Assembly: GCA_017547145.1 (NCBI GenBank)
Contig: JAFYQJ010000014.1
Location: forward strand, 186,001 to 250,000
Origin: Paludibacteraceae bacterium
Lineage (GTDB): Bacteria > Bacteroidota > Bacteroidia > Bacteroidales > Paludibacteraceae
Reading direction: 5' to 3'
Length of the DNA stretch: 64,000 bases
Part shown: piece by piece, positions 35,739 to 44,840 of the stretch
How positions within the stretch are numbered: the first letter of the stretch is position 1
Layout of the letters: every line of letters begins with the position of its first letter
Program-made: the position numbers and the translations under genes
The notes under the pieces: generated by a model
The model's database searches: none
Seen by the model: the letters and a program-made list of their open reading frames with translations, nothing else
What the model was told of the DNA's origin: nothing

Positions 35739-38700
35739 CATGCTTATTTGCAGTTCCTGCATTTGGTGTGTGCAAGCATGAAAACTACATCGGTGACAAC
35801 GATGTACAAGGCTGGATGCACTCGTACTATGCTAGTTGGACTCCGGGAGCAGCTCCATTGGGTGGTGCCGAAAACGAGAACTTCTACATTGGTCGTGTAC
35901 GTCCGTTGAAACGTTTTACGAACGAGGCTACGCAAGTTATTCAAGACAATGCTACGCAAATCACTCGTCGTAAAAATCGTAATTTGTTGTGGTGGTGTCC
36001 TATCAACGAAAGCAACTGGACATCGTTGCCACGTTATGCGTTCGACTCTGAAGCTTTCAGTAGCTGGAGTTATGTTACAACTCATGGTAACTGGACACAA
36101 GGTCTTTTGCGTCAACCGGGAGCGTTTGCCGACGTTTGCCACAAAAACGGTGTTAGAACTGCCTGCGTTTCTGCAGCTGCATGGAGTGTTACTTTGACAT
36201 CAACTGACGGTGGTCACGGACAAAACTATCAAACATTGGTTAATGGTGGTTACGACAAATTGATGAAGTTGTTCCGCTATTATGGTATCGATGGTCTTGG
36301 CTTCAACTCTGAACAAACTTGGAGCGGTATGCGTGATGGTATGAGATCATTGTTGGCAAACTGCCAAGCTAACAAAGCAAACTATGGTTTGGAAGATCGT
36401 TTGAACTTCTCTTTCTATAGCTTGAATGACCAATTGACTACTAGTACAAGTGGTAGCATGCAAGACTTCTCTGACTTCTGGCCATCGGCTAACGGATTTT
36501 TCTTGAACTACAACTGGGGTGATGCTTTGCTTGCTTCTTCTCAAACAAATGCTGTAAACAGAGGCGGTAACTCGTTCGACGTATATGCAGGTATGGATAT
36601 GCAAGGACGTAGTGCAGCAGATTGGACATCATTGAACAATAGAGATATCTCAATCGGTATTTGGGGAGCTCACAACAAATGTATGCCTTACGAAGCAGCA
36701 ACTGAAGATGGTTCTACACCAGATGCTATCCAAAATTGTTACCTACGCAAATGCGAACAATTGTTTACTGGTGGTACACAAAACCCTGTAAACAATATGA
36801 CTATCAGCAATATATTGAACTCTGGTAGATCAAATTTCTTTGGTGTATCAAAATTGATGGCTGCCAAGAGTGCATTGTCATGGCAAGTGAATGACTATTT
36901 CCCATTCATTTCTTATATGAACTTGGGTAATGGTAAATTCTTCAACAACGAAGGTGAAACTACTTACAATGATGAATGGTACAACTTAGGTGTGCAAGAC
37001 CACTTGCCAACATGGCGTTGGTGGATTACAACATCGTATATGGGACGTACAACTGCTGAAGTTCCTAGTGATACACATGCAAAATTCACATACGAAGACG
37101 CTTGGTTTGGCGGTTCATGTTTGAAATTGACATTTGACAATGCAGTAGGTGCACGTGCTTATCGCTTTATTCAAATGTTCAAAACTCAATTCCCTGTAGC
37201 TACAGGTGAAACTTATACAATCCGTGTACGCTATAAAGCATTGAAAGGAAAAGCATCTATGGCATTTGCAATGAGTGCTGAAGGTTCAGAAAACCAATTT
37301 GTTGCTCAAGCTATGGGTACTATGGATGCTACAGAGTGGACTGTATTGGAAGCAAACTTGACAGCTGAAATGACTAACAAAGTTATCGCTCAATTGGGTA
37401 TGCGTTTCAATTCAGTAGATGCTGGTACAGAAATTTTGATTGGTGAAGTTGCATTGGTAAAACAAGGTGTTACTTACAACCCAGTTGCTCCTGTAATCGA
37501 TGCTGCTAAAACAAAAGTATTCAAAACTACATCTCGTGGTGTTGACTTCAAAGTAATTTGGAATTGCCCTGTAGGTGAAACTGGTGGCGAAGAAGAGGAA
37601 GAAGTAGAACAAGAAACTGCTGTTCGTGCTGCTAATTTGTCTTGTACACTTTCTGGAAAAATTTCTCACGATAGCCGTTATACAAATAGCTTGACATTTA
37701 CTGGTAACGCTGGTGCTTCTCTTGCTCTTACTGGACTTCAATCAGCACCTTCAGGTTCATGGTATAATAAAACTTATGCTAACATCTACTTCGATAAGAG
37801 AGACCAAGTATTGGAAGTGCAACGTGGTGAAAACATTACAACTGCATGGACAGGTGGTGGCGAATGGATGTTAGGTTATGTTTATGTAGACTGGAACAAC
37901 GACGGCGACTTTGCTGACGAAGGCGAATATATGTCAGGTCACAAATCTTACCCAGGTACTCCATCTTGCTGGCAAGCTCCTGCATTTAACATACCAACGG
38001 ACGTAGCATTAGGTACTTACACAATGCGTTATACTTGCGACTGGAGTTTGACTGACAATGTTGACTTAGGTGCTGATTTCTCTTGCGGTCGTACAAGTGC
38101 TAATGCTGGAACTTCAAACCTTACTGCTGCTAATGGTGGATGTATGGTTGACTTTGAATTGCACGTAACTACTCCTGCAGGTGGCGGTGGCCAAGTTAGT
38201 GCAGATGCATGGAAGTCTGTATACAACGACGAAGTAGATACTTGGTACTTCGAAGTTTTGGGACAACAAGAAGGTGGCGAACCTCAATTGGTAACAGCTA
38301 CAACAACTTGGGCTGGCTACGTAGTAGAAATGCCATTCGATTTGGACGGAACTAAACGTGTACGTGCGGGTGTTCGTGCAGTTGCTCCTGACGGAGTTAC
38401 TAAATCGGAAATCGTTTGGTCAGACTATATGGATGCATCTAACATCACTATTATCGAAGGTTTCTCTGTAGACAAACCAGTGATTAAAGCAAACGAAACA
38501 TTTACAGTATCGTTTGACGATGCAAGACATGCAGCTGCTAACAGTTGGAAAATCTATCGTTCGAAAGATAATGCTTTGATGGGTACATTTAATTCTTGTA
38601 CTTCATTCTCTACTCAATTGTCAGAAAAAGGTCTTTATGACTTGGAAGTAACTTATGTTAATGCTCTAGGTGCAACAGTAACTGAAAAGAAACGTGCTAT

Positions 38701-40141
38701 GATTCAAATCTCTGGTGAAGAAGTTGGTGCTATGCCTGAAATCTATACACTAGATGTTGATAATAACACAAAATCTATTATCAATACTGATCCTACAGTA
38801 ACATTCGACTTCGACTATACAGGTCGTCCAAGTGAAGGTTCTACATCGCGTGCTCTTCGTTTGCAAGAACAAGCATTCTGCTTCACAGCAAGCGATTTGG
38901 CAGCAGGAGGAATGAATTTCGGTACTTCTCCATTTACAATTGCATTCTGGTTTAAAATAGAATCATTTGTGACAGAAGAGGTTGGTTTGTTTGCAATTAC
39001 ATCACCTACTGATGGTTGGCCTGCAAACAACTGGGGTTATATTTGGTCTACAGTAGGTCCAAACAGAATGAGTTTCTGTTTCCGTCGTAACTCTGTAAAC
39101 GGTCAAGTAGGATTTAACTTGCAAGACTTTAACTTCACTCCAGGATATTGGTATCACGTAGCCATAGCGTCTGACTATAGTTCATCTAAAGGACGTAACA
39201 TCAACATCTTTGTAAACGGTGCTTCTATTGCTGCTGATGGTTATATCTCAAATACAAATAGTGGAACTCAAAACCCATTCTCTTCAGCAGACTGGACAAC
39301 AGACTTGTATGCTTGGAAATCTGATAACAACTTTGGTATCGGTGGTCAAATGTTCGGACGTTCGGCAATGGACGGATTTGTTGACGAAGTACAAATTTGG
39401 AACGTAGCTAAAACTGAAGCTGAAATTCTTGACTTGATGGAGCATCAATCAACAGTTTCTAACAACTTGAAATTCTACTGGGATTTCGAAACAGAAGCAC
39501 AAGCAAACAATAGCTTCATAAGCACAGGTAATAACAAAACAGCAAAAGGTTGGGTTATCAAAGGTGCTATCACAGGTGAAGGCGACGGTGTAGAAAACCC
39601 TGCAATCACTAGCGAAAGCAACTGGGTACTTCCATTGGTAGGTGCTGGTAGTCCATTCTTGGCTGGTAGCTATGCTGTTAACACTAACGCAAACTGGAAG
39701 TTTACAGGCAAACCTGCTTCACAAGGAACTCCAACTGCTGGTATTAACGGAGCTGACGAAAGCGGTGCAATGAATGTTGCTTACGATCAAGAAGGCGAAT
39801 ATACAGCTACTCTTACACTTGAAAACGACTATGGTAAAGATACTCGCGACATCCAAGTTTATGTGCTTGATGGTACAGTAGATTTGGAAGGAAACGTAGT
39901 AGAAAACCTTAGCGTATATCCAAACCCATTCACAGAATCAGTTGTATTGACATTTGCAAAATCAGGCAACTACACTGTAGAAGTAATTGGTTTAGATGGT
40001 CGTGTATTGAAGAGCGAAAATGTTGAAGCTTCTGCATGTCAAATGGCTCGTATAGCTGTTGATGGCGAAGCAGGTACTTACTTCGTTCGTATCAAAATGT
40101 CAGGAACACTTGTTCAAACTTTGAAACTTATCAAAAAGTAA
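35708..40141 (+). CDS. Secreted GH85-like endo-beta-N-acetylglucosaminidase, T9SS cargo, copy 1
   Basis: 1,477 residues. Signal peptide ~1-20 (AVPAFG-V). GH85-like catalytic barrel (~25-480) starts NYIGDNDVQGWMHSYY. The signature YYGIDGLGFNSEQ places N200 and E202 at the substrate-assisted catalytic pair (N-x-E) of the family, which cuts between the two core GlcNAc residues of N-glycans. Then a carbohydrate-binding-like beta domain to ~620, a GEVED domain (~640-830; YVDWNNDGDFADEG), fibronectin-like parts, a LamG/ConA-like domain (~1040-1240), a PKD-like part and a type IX sorting domain (from ~1399: LSVYPNPFTE ... LKLIKK). Exported through the Sec and T9SS pathways. Codons are biased to AAC, TTC and TAC, as in highly expressed genes. 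Confidence 0.88.
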   Translation: MKKGYLLLLFACLFAVPAFGVCKHENYIGDNDVQGWMHSYYASWTPGAAPLGGAENENFYIGRVRPLKRFTNEATQVIQDNATQITRRKNRNLLWWCPINESNWTSLPRYAFDSEAFSSWSYVTTHGNWTQGLLRQPGAFADVCHKNGVRTACVSAAAWSVTLTSTDGGHGQNYQTLVNGGYDKLMKLFRYYGIDGLGFNSEQTWSGMRDGMRSLLANCQANKANYGLEDRLNFSFYSLNDQLTTSTSGSMQDFSDFWPSANGFFLNYNWGDALLASSQTNAVNRGGNSFDVYAGMDMQGRSAADWTSLNNRDISIGIWGAHNKCMPYEAATEDGSTPDAIQNCYLRKCEQLFTGGTQNPVNNMTISNILNSGRSNFFGVSKLMAAKSALSWQVNDYFPFISYMNLGNGKFFNNEGETTYNDEWYNLGVQDHLPTWRWWITTSYMGRTTAEVPSDTHAKFTYEDAWFGGSCLKLTFDNAVGARAYRFIQMFKTQFPVATGETYTIRVRYKALKGKASMAFAMSAEGSENQFVAQAMGTMDATEWTVLEANLTAEMTNKVIAQLGMRFNSVDAGTEILIGEVALVKQGVTYNPVAPVIDAAKTKVFKTTSRGVDFKVIWNCPVGETGGEEEEEVEQETAVRAANLSCTLSGKISHDSRYTNSLTFTGNAGASLALTGLQSAPSGSWYNKTYANIYFDKRDQVLEVQRGENITTAWTGGGEWMLGYVYVDWNNDGDFADEGEYMSGHKSYPGTPSCWQAPAFNIPTDVALGTYTMRYTCDWSLTDNVDLGADFSCGRTSANAGTSNLTAANGGCMVDFELHVTTPAGGGGQVSADAWKSVYNDEVDTWYFEVLGQQEGGEPQLVTATTTWAGYVVEMPFDLDGTKRVRAGVRAVAPDGVTKSEIVWSDYMDASNITIIEGFSVDKPVIKANETFTVSFDDARHAAANSWKIYRSKDNALMGTFNSCTSFSTQLSEKGLYDLEVTYVNALGATVTEKKRAMIQISGEEVGAMPEIYTLDVDNNTKSIINTDPTVTFDFDYTGRPSEGSTSRALRLQEQAFCFTASDLAAGGMNFGTSPFTIAFWFKIESFVTEEVGLFAITSPTDGWPANNWGYIWSTVGPNRMSFCFRRNSVNGQVGFNLQDFNFTPGYWYHVAIASDYSSSKGRNINIFVNGASIAADGYISNTNSGTQNPFSSADWTTDLYAWKSDNNFGIGGQMFGRSAMDGFVDEVQIWNVAKTEAEILDLMEHQSTVSNNLKFYWDFETEAQANNSFISTGNNKTAKGWVIKGAITGEGDGVENPAITSESNWVLPLVGAGSPFLAGSYAVNTNANWKFTGKPASQGTPTAGINGADESGAMNVAYDQEGEYTATLTLENDYGKDTRDIQVYVLDGTVDLEGNVVENLSVYPNPFTESVVLTFAKSGNYTVEVIGLDGRVLKSENVEASACQMARIAVDGEAGTYFVRIKMSGTLVQTLKLIKK

Positions 40142-40163
40142 CATTTAGTTCATTAATAATACA

Positions 40164-40198
40164 AGGGGAGCAGCTTAAGAGTCGCTCCCCTTTTTTTG
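40164..40198 (+). terminator. Terminator of GH85 gene 1
   Basis: GGGGAGC and GCTCCCC form a GC-rich hairpin followed by seven T, 23 bases after the stop codon. Confidence 0.9.
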
Positions 40199-40230
40199 TT
40201 TCTAAAAAATAAGAAAATGTTTTATCTATA

Positions 40231-40243
40231 TTTTTTTTTTTTT
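40231..40243. repeat. Thirteen-base poly-T tract upstream of the second GH85 promoter
   Basis: Thirteen T directly in front of, and merging with, the TACCTTTG box of the second GH85 gene. It takes the place of the spacer in which the first copy has nine G. Confidence 0.7.
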
Positions 40244-40250
40244 ACCTTTG
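40243..40250 (+). promoter_or_regulatory. -7 box of GH85 gene 2
   Basis: TACCTTTG, the same box as in copy 1, with a poly-T spacer before it and no clear -33 TTG. Confidence 0.65.
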
Positions 40251-40328
40251 GCGAAATTTAACTAAACTATAATTAATAATTTTTAAAACTAAACAGTATG
40301 AAAAAAGGTTATCTTTTGCTGTTGTTTG
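40243..40328 (+). repeat. 86-base promoter/leader/signal-peptide repeat, copy 2
   Basis: Identical to 35653-35738 over the -7 box, leader, start codon and first codons; offset is 4,590 bases. Confidence 0.9.
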
Positions 40329-43300
40329 TATGCTTATTTGCAGTTCCTGCATTTGGTATTACAAAACACGAAAACTACATCGGCGACAACGATGTACAAG
40401 GTTGGATGTATTCGTACTATGGTAGTTGGACTCCGGGTTCTGCCCCAAATGGTGGAGCAAAAAATGAGAACTTCTACATAGGTCGTGTGCGTCCGTTGAA
40501 GCGTTTTACAAACGAGGCTACGCAAGTTATTCAAGACAATGCTACGCAAATCACTCGTCGTAAAAATCGTGGAATGTTGTGGTGGTGCCCTATCAACGAG
40601 GGTAATGGTGGTTGGACATCGTTGCCACGCTACAACTTCGATTCAGAGGCATTTAGCACATGGAGTTATGTAACGATTCATGGTAACTGGACGCAAGGAT
40701 TTTTGCGTCAACCGGGTGCGTTTGCCGATGTTTGCCACAAAAATGGTGTGCTTACAGCGTGCGTTTCTGCTGCTCCTTGGGCAGTAGGTTTGACTTCGTC
40801 TGATGGAAGCCACGGACAAAACTACCAAGCTTTGATAGATGGTGGAGCAGACAAATTGTTGAAGTTGTTCCGCTACTATGGTATCGATGGTCTTGGATTT
40901 AACTCCGAGCAAGATTGGGGAATGCGTTCAGGTATGAAAACGTTACTACAAAACTGCCATGCAAACAAAGCTACTTATGGCATGTCTGAACGTCTTCACT
41001 TCGATTTTTATCAATTGTCAGATGTGTTAGGCAGTGGCGGTGGAAGTACAGACTTCTCTGACTTTTTCCCATCGGCAAACGGATTTTTCTTGAACTACAA
41101 CTGGGGTTCATCTCAATTGTCTTCTTCGCAATCGAATGCAACTGCAAAAGGTGGAAGCACATTTGATGTGTATGCAGGTATGGATATGCAAGGACGTAGT
41201 GCAGCAAACTGGGTATCGTTGAACGATTACAATATCTCAATCGGTATTTGGGGAGCTCACAACAAATGTATGCCTTACGAAGGTGCAACCGAAGATGGTT
41301 CTACACCAGACGCTATCCAAAGTTGCTACTTACGTAAATGCGAACAATTCTTTACTGGTGGTACTAGAAACCCAGTTAACAACTTGTCTATCAACAATAC
41401 GTTGTGTTCAGGTAAAGCTTCTTTCTTTGGAGTATCAAAATTGATGGCAGCCAAGAGTGCATTGTCATGGCAAGTAAACGACTATTTCCCATTCATTTCT
41501 TATATGAACTTGGGTAATGGTAAATTCTTCAACAACGAAGGAGAAACTACTTACAACGACGAATGGTACAACCTAGGTGTACAAGACCACTTGCCAACTT
41601 GGCGTTGGTGGATTACAACATCGTATATGGGACGTACAACTGCTGAAGTTCCTAGCGATACTCACGCAGCTTTTACATACGAAGATGCTTGGTTTGGCGG
41701 TTCTTGTTTGAAATTGACATTTGACAATGCAGTAGGTGCACGTGCTTATCGCTTTATCCAAATGTACAAAACTCAATTCCCTATTCAAACTGGCACTACT
41801 TACAAAATCCGTGTACGCTACAAAGCATTGAAAGGAAAAGCAACTATGGCATTTACTATGAGTGCTGAAGGTTCGGAAAGTACAGCTGTATATCAATCTA
41901 TGGGTACTATGGATGCTACAGATTGGACCGTATTGGAAGCAGACTTGACAGCAGAAATGACTAATAAAGTTATCGCTCAATTGGGTATGCGTTTTAACTC
42001 TGTAGATGCAGGTACAGAAATTTTGATTGGTGAAGTTGCATTGGTAAAACAAGGTGTTACTTACAACCCTGTGGCTCCTGATTTGACAGATGCAGAATTA
42101 TTCAAATTGACATCTCGTGGTGTTGACTTCCGTGTAATTTGGGATTGCCCATTAGGTGGAAGCTCTACAAGTGCAGGCGAAGAAGATGTATTCTCTGGCA
42201 ATGCTGGTGGAGGTTCTGGATCTGGTGGTGGTTCAGTTGATGGTCCTACATCTAACGATGGTGTTACATTGTGTTTGACTAGTTATGCAAATAGAAATAG
42301 TTCCGCACGTTATTTACGTAGTATTTCTCTAGGAAGTTTTACAAGTTCTACATTGCAATCAAGCGGAAGTACTAGAACAGTTTATTATGATAAACGTACT
42401 GAACAAATTTCTGTTAATGCTGGTTCAACTTATACATTGAATGCTACAGTAGGTGGTGAATGGTTGATGGGAACTGTATTTGTAGACTGGAACAACGATG
42501 GTACATTCACACAAAGTGAAATCGTAGCTCGTCAAACTTCATGTTCAGGTCCTATTCAAACATCCTATTCAATCTCAATACCATCAGCTCAACGTGCAGG
42601 AACGTATACATTACGTTTTATTTTAGGTTGGGAACATACTGATGGTTGTAGTGCTACTGGTGGTGATGGTAACACAATTACACAAAACTGTGGTTGTGTA
42701 GCTGACTTTACATTGAAGGTTTCTTCATCGGCATCAGCACCTGCAGCAAAAGCTGTTACTGCTCGTAATGCGTGGGAGCCAGTTTACAACGACGAAGTTG
42801 GTGCTTGGTATTTCGAAGTATTTGCACAACAAGAAGGTAGCGAACCTCAATTGGTAACAGCTACTACATCTTGGGCTGCTTATGCTGTAGACGTTCCTTT
42901 CGATATGAATGCTTCTGATCGTGTTCGTATTGGTGTTCGTACAGTAGCTCCTGATGGAGTAACTAAATCTGATATTGCTTGGACTACTTACGAAGAAGTG
43001 CCAGCAGTAACTATTATCGAAGGGTTCTCTGTAGATAAACCAGTAATTAAAGCAAATGAGGAATTTACAATCTCGTTTGACGATCCTAACCACGGAAATG
43101 CAAACTACTTTAAAATCTATAATGCAAAAACTAATGCTCAAGTAGGTAGCACATTCTACAATGTTACTGAATTTACTTCTACATTAAGCGAAATAGGTTT
43201 GTACGACGTAGAATGCTCTTATGTTAATCAAAACGGAGCAACAGTTGTAGAAAAGAAACGTGGTATGATTCAAGTATCGAGCGACGAAGTTGGTGCAATG

Positions 43301-44713
43301 CCAATTATCTATACTTTGACAACAGACAAAGAGGCTAAAAACAATGAAATTACAAATAATGAGGTAGTTACATTGTCGTATACAGGTCGCCCTGCTGATG
43401 GTACAACATCGCGTGCATTACGTTTGCAAGAAAAACCTTTCTGTGTACAAAATAGCCAATTCTTTAATGCAGCTGGTATTGGTACTGCCACACCTATTAC
43501 TATTTCGTTCTGGTTCAATCCATTGCAATTTATTGATGCTGGTGATGCTGGTGGTAATACCGGTTTTGGTGATCAAGGTACTCAAATGTTGAATATACGT
43601 AAACCAACTGACAGTTGGCCAACTTCTGACTGGGGTTATATGTGGAGTGGTATTCACAATGGTGGTAACGACTATTGGGTTAATATCTTGAAAAACTATC
43701 AAACTGCAGGAAGTAACTATACTACAATGACACAAAACTTTGTGATACCTACTGCAAACTGGACACACGTTGCTATTTCAATTGTTGGAAGTAATACAAG
43801 TAGCAAAGATATTGAACTTTATATCAATGGACGTAAGGTAAGTGATGCTGTTCAAAACAAATCGGCTGTTGCAACACTTTCTTCTACTCATTACATATTT
43901 ATGGGTGGTACAGCGTTCGGTCGTTCAGGGTTTGATGGTTTGATTGACGAATTCCAAATTTGGACAAAACAATTTACAGAATCAACAATCAATCAAACAA
44001 TGGTTCACTACAATGCTGGAGAAGTTCCAAGTGAGTTGATTTGTTATTGGGATTTTGAATTGGATGCAACAACTGACAATAGACTTGTTAGCCGTGGTTC
44101 GTTGAACGAAACAGTTTATGCTGTAGTAGGTCAATCGTGGCGTGCAGTTCAAGGAGAAGGTGATGGTGTTGTAGGTTCTGACCCAATGGTAGAATCGAAT
44201 CGTATGTCTCCTACGTTTGGTGCAGGAACTCCATTCTTGGCAGGTCGTTACGAAGTTAAAACAACTCCATCGTGGAAATTTGACGGTGTAGCTACTCCAG
44301 GTGCTGTTACTGGTAATGCAGAAAGTGGAAACACTACTGTATCGTGGGCTTCAATGGAAGGTGCTCCTTATACAGCAACGTTGACATTGGCTAACTCTTG
44401 GGGTGAAGATGTTAAATCAGTAACTATGGTAGATGCTTGTGTAAAACTTGATGAAGTTGGCAATGTGATTGAAGATTTGAATGTATATCCAAATCCATTT
44501 GCTGAAGAAATACATGTACGTTTCATTGAGGCAGGCGACTACGAATTGGATGTATTCTCGCTTTCAGGACAGTTGATTCAAGCAAAACAACTCAACGTAA
44601 ATAGTCACGAAGTTGTAGGCATCAATCTTAATGCTCAACAACAAGGTACTTACGTTGTACGCTTGAAGAAAGATGGTAAGTTTATCAAATCTTTCAAGTT
44701 AGAAAAAAAGTAA
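40298..44713 (+). CDS. Secreted GH85-like endo-beta-N-acetylglucosaminidase, T9SS cargo, copy 2
   Basis: 1,471 residues, tandem paralog of the preceding gene. Signal peptide ~1-20; GH85-like barrel with YYGIDGLGFNSEQ (N202, E204). The beta domain to ~620 is nearly identical to copy 1. Then a Gly/Ser linker absent from copy 1 (GGGSGSGGGSVDG, ~632-648), a divergent GEVED domain (~650-810; FVDWNNDGTFTQ), a LamG-like domain (~1040-1230) and a type IX sorting domain (from ~1392: LNVYPNPFAE ... FKLEKK). The two copies are most alike in the first 620 residues and differ most in the GEVED and lectin-like modules. That suggests the same reaction on different glycan contexts. Own promoter and terminator, so separately transcribed. 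Confidence 0.88.
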   Translation: MKKGYLLLLFVCLFAVPAFGITKHENYIGDNDVQGWMYSYYGSWTPGSAPNGGAKNENFYIGRVRPLKRFTNEATQVIQDNATQITRRKNRGMLWWCPINEGNGGWTSLPRYNFDSEAFSTWSYVTIHGNWTQGFLRQPGAFADVCHKNGVLTACVSAAPWAVGLTSSDGSHGQNYQALIDGGADKLLKLFRYYGIDGLGFNSEQDWGMRSGMKTLLQNCHANKATYGMSERLHFDFYQLSDVLGSGGGSTDFSDFFPSANGFFLNYNWGSSQLSSSQSNATAKGGSTFDVYAGMDMQGRSAANWVSLNDYNISIGIWGAHNKCMPYEGATEDGSTPDAIQSCYLRKCEQFFTGGTRNPVNNLSINNTLCSGKASFFGVSKLMAAKSALSWQVNDYFPFISYMNLGNGKFFNNEGETTYNDEWYNLGVQDHLPTWRWWITTSYMGRTTAEVPSDTHAAFTYEDAWFGGSCLKLTFDNAVGARAYRFIQMYKTQFPIQTGTTYKIRVRYKALKGKATMAFTMSAEGSESTAVYQSMGTMDATDWTVLEADLTAEMTNKVIAQLGMRFNSVDAGTEILIGEVALVKQGVTYNPVAPDLTDAELFKLTSRGVDFRVIWDCPLGGSSTSAGEEDVFSGNAGGGSGSGGGSVDGPTSNDGVTLCLTSYANRNSSARYLRSISLGSFTSSTLQSSGSTRTVYYDKRTEQISVNAGSTYTLNATVGGEWLMGTVFVDWNNDGTFTQSEIVARQTSCSGPIQTSYSISIPSAQRAGTYTLRFILGWEHTDGCSATGGDGNTITQNCGCVADFTLKVSSSASAPAAKAVTARNAWEPVYNDEVGAWYFEVFAQQEGSEPQLVTATTSWAAYAVDVPFDMNASDRVRIGVRTVAPDGVTKSDIAWTTYEEVPAVTIIEGFSVDKPVIKANEEFTISFDDPNHGNANYFKIYNAKTNAQVGSTFYNVTEFTSTLSEIGLYDVECSYVNQNGATVVEKKRGMIQVSSDEVGAMPIIYTLTTDKEAKNNEITNNEVVTLSYTGRPADGTTSRALRLQEKPFCVQNSQFFNAAGIGTATPITISFWFNPLQFIDAGDAGGNTGFGDQGTQMLNIRKPTDSWPTSDWGYMWSGIHNGGNDYWVNILKNYQTAGSNYTTMTQNFVIPTANWTHVAISIVGSNTSSKDIELYINGRKVSDAVQNKSAVATLSSTHYIFMGGTAFGRSGFDGLIDEFQIWTKQFTESTINQTMVHYNAGEVPSELICYWDFELDATTDNRLVSRGSLNETVYAVVGQSWRAVQGEGDGVVGSDPMVESNRMSPTFGAGTPFLAGRYEVKTTPSWKFDGVATPGAVTGNAESGNTTVSWASMEGAPYTATLTLANSWGEDVKSVTMVDACVKLDEVGNVIEDLNVYPNPFAEEIHVRFIEAGDYELDVFSLSGQLIQAKQLNVNSHEVVGINLNAQQQGTYVVRLKKDGKFIKSFKLEKK

Positions 44714-44736
44714 TTAATTGATTTACTTTAAAATAA

Positions 44737-44769
44737 AAACCTCTGCAATATATGTTGCAGAGGTTTTTT
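44737..44769 (+). terminator. Terminator of GH85 gene 2
   Basis: AACCTCTGCAA and TTGCAGAGGTT pair and are followed by T residues, 24 bases after the stop codon. Confidence 0.9.
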
Positions 44770-44792
44770 GTTGATATATAGGAAATAAAGTA

Positions 44793-44828
44793 AAAAAAAA
44801 CGAACTCAAATTTGAGTTCGTTTTTTTT
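44793..44828. terminator. Terminator of the fumarase-protease transcript (minus strand)
   Basis: ACGAACTCAAATTTGAGTTCGT is a perfect palindrome with A and T runs on both sides. It lies 12 bases past the fumarase stop and can work in both directions. Confidence 0.85.
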
Positions 44829-44840
44829 GTTTAGTATGTG

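Noticed and set aside
44792-44828. Long palindrome between GH85 gene 2 and fumarase as a possible attachment site
   Set aside because: Flanking A and T runs and position between converging genes fit a bidirectional terminator; no mobile genes nearby.
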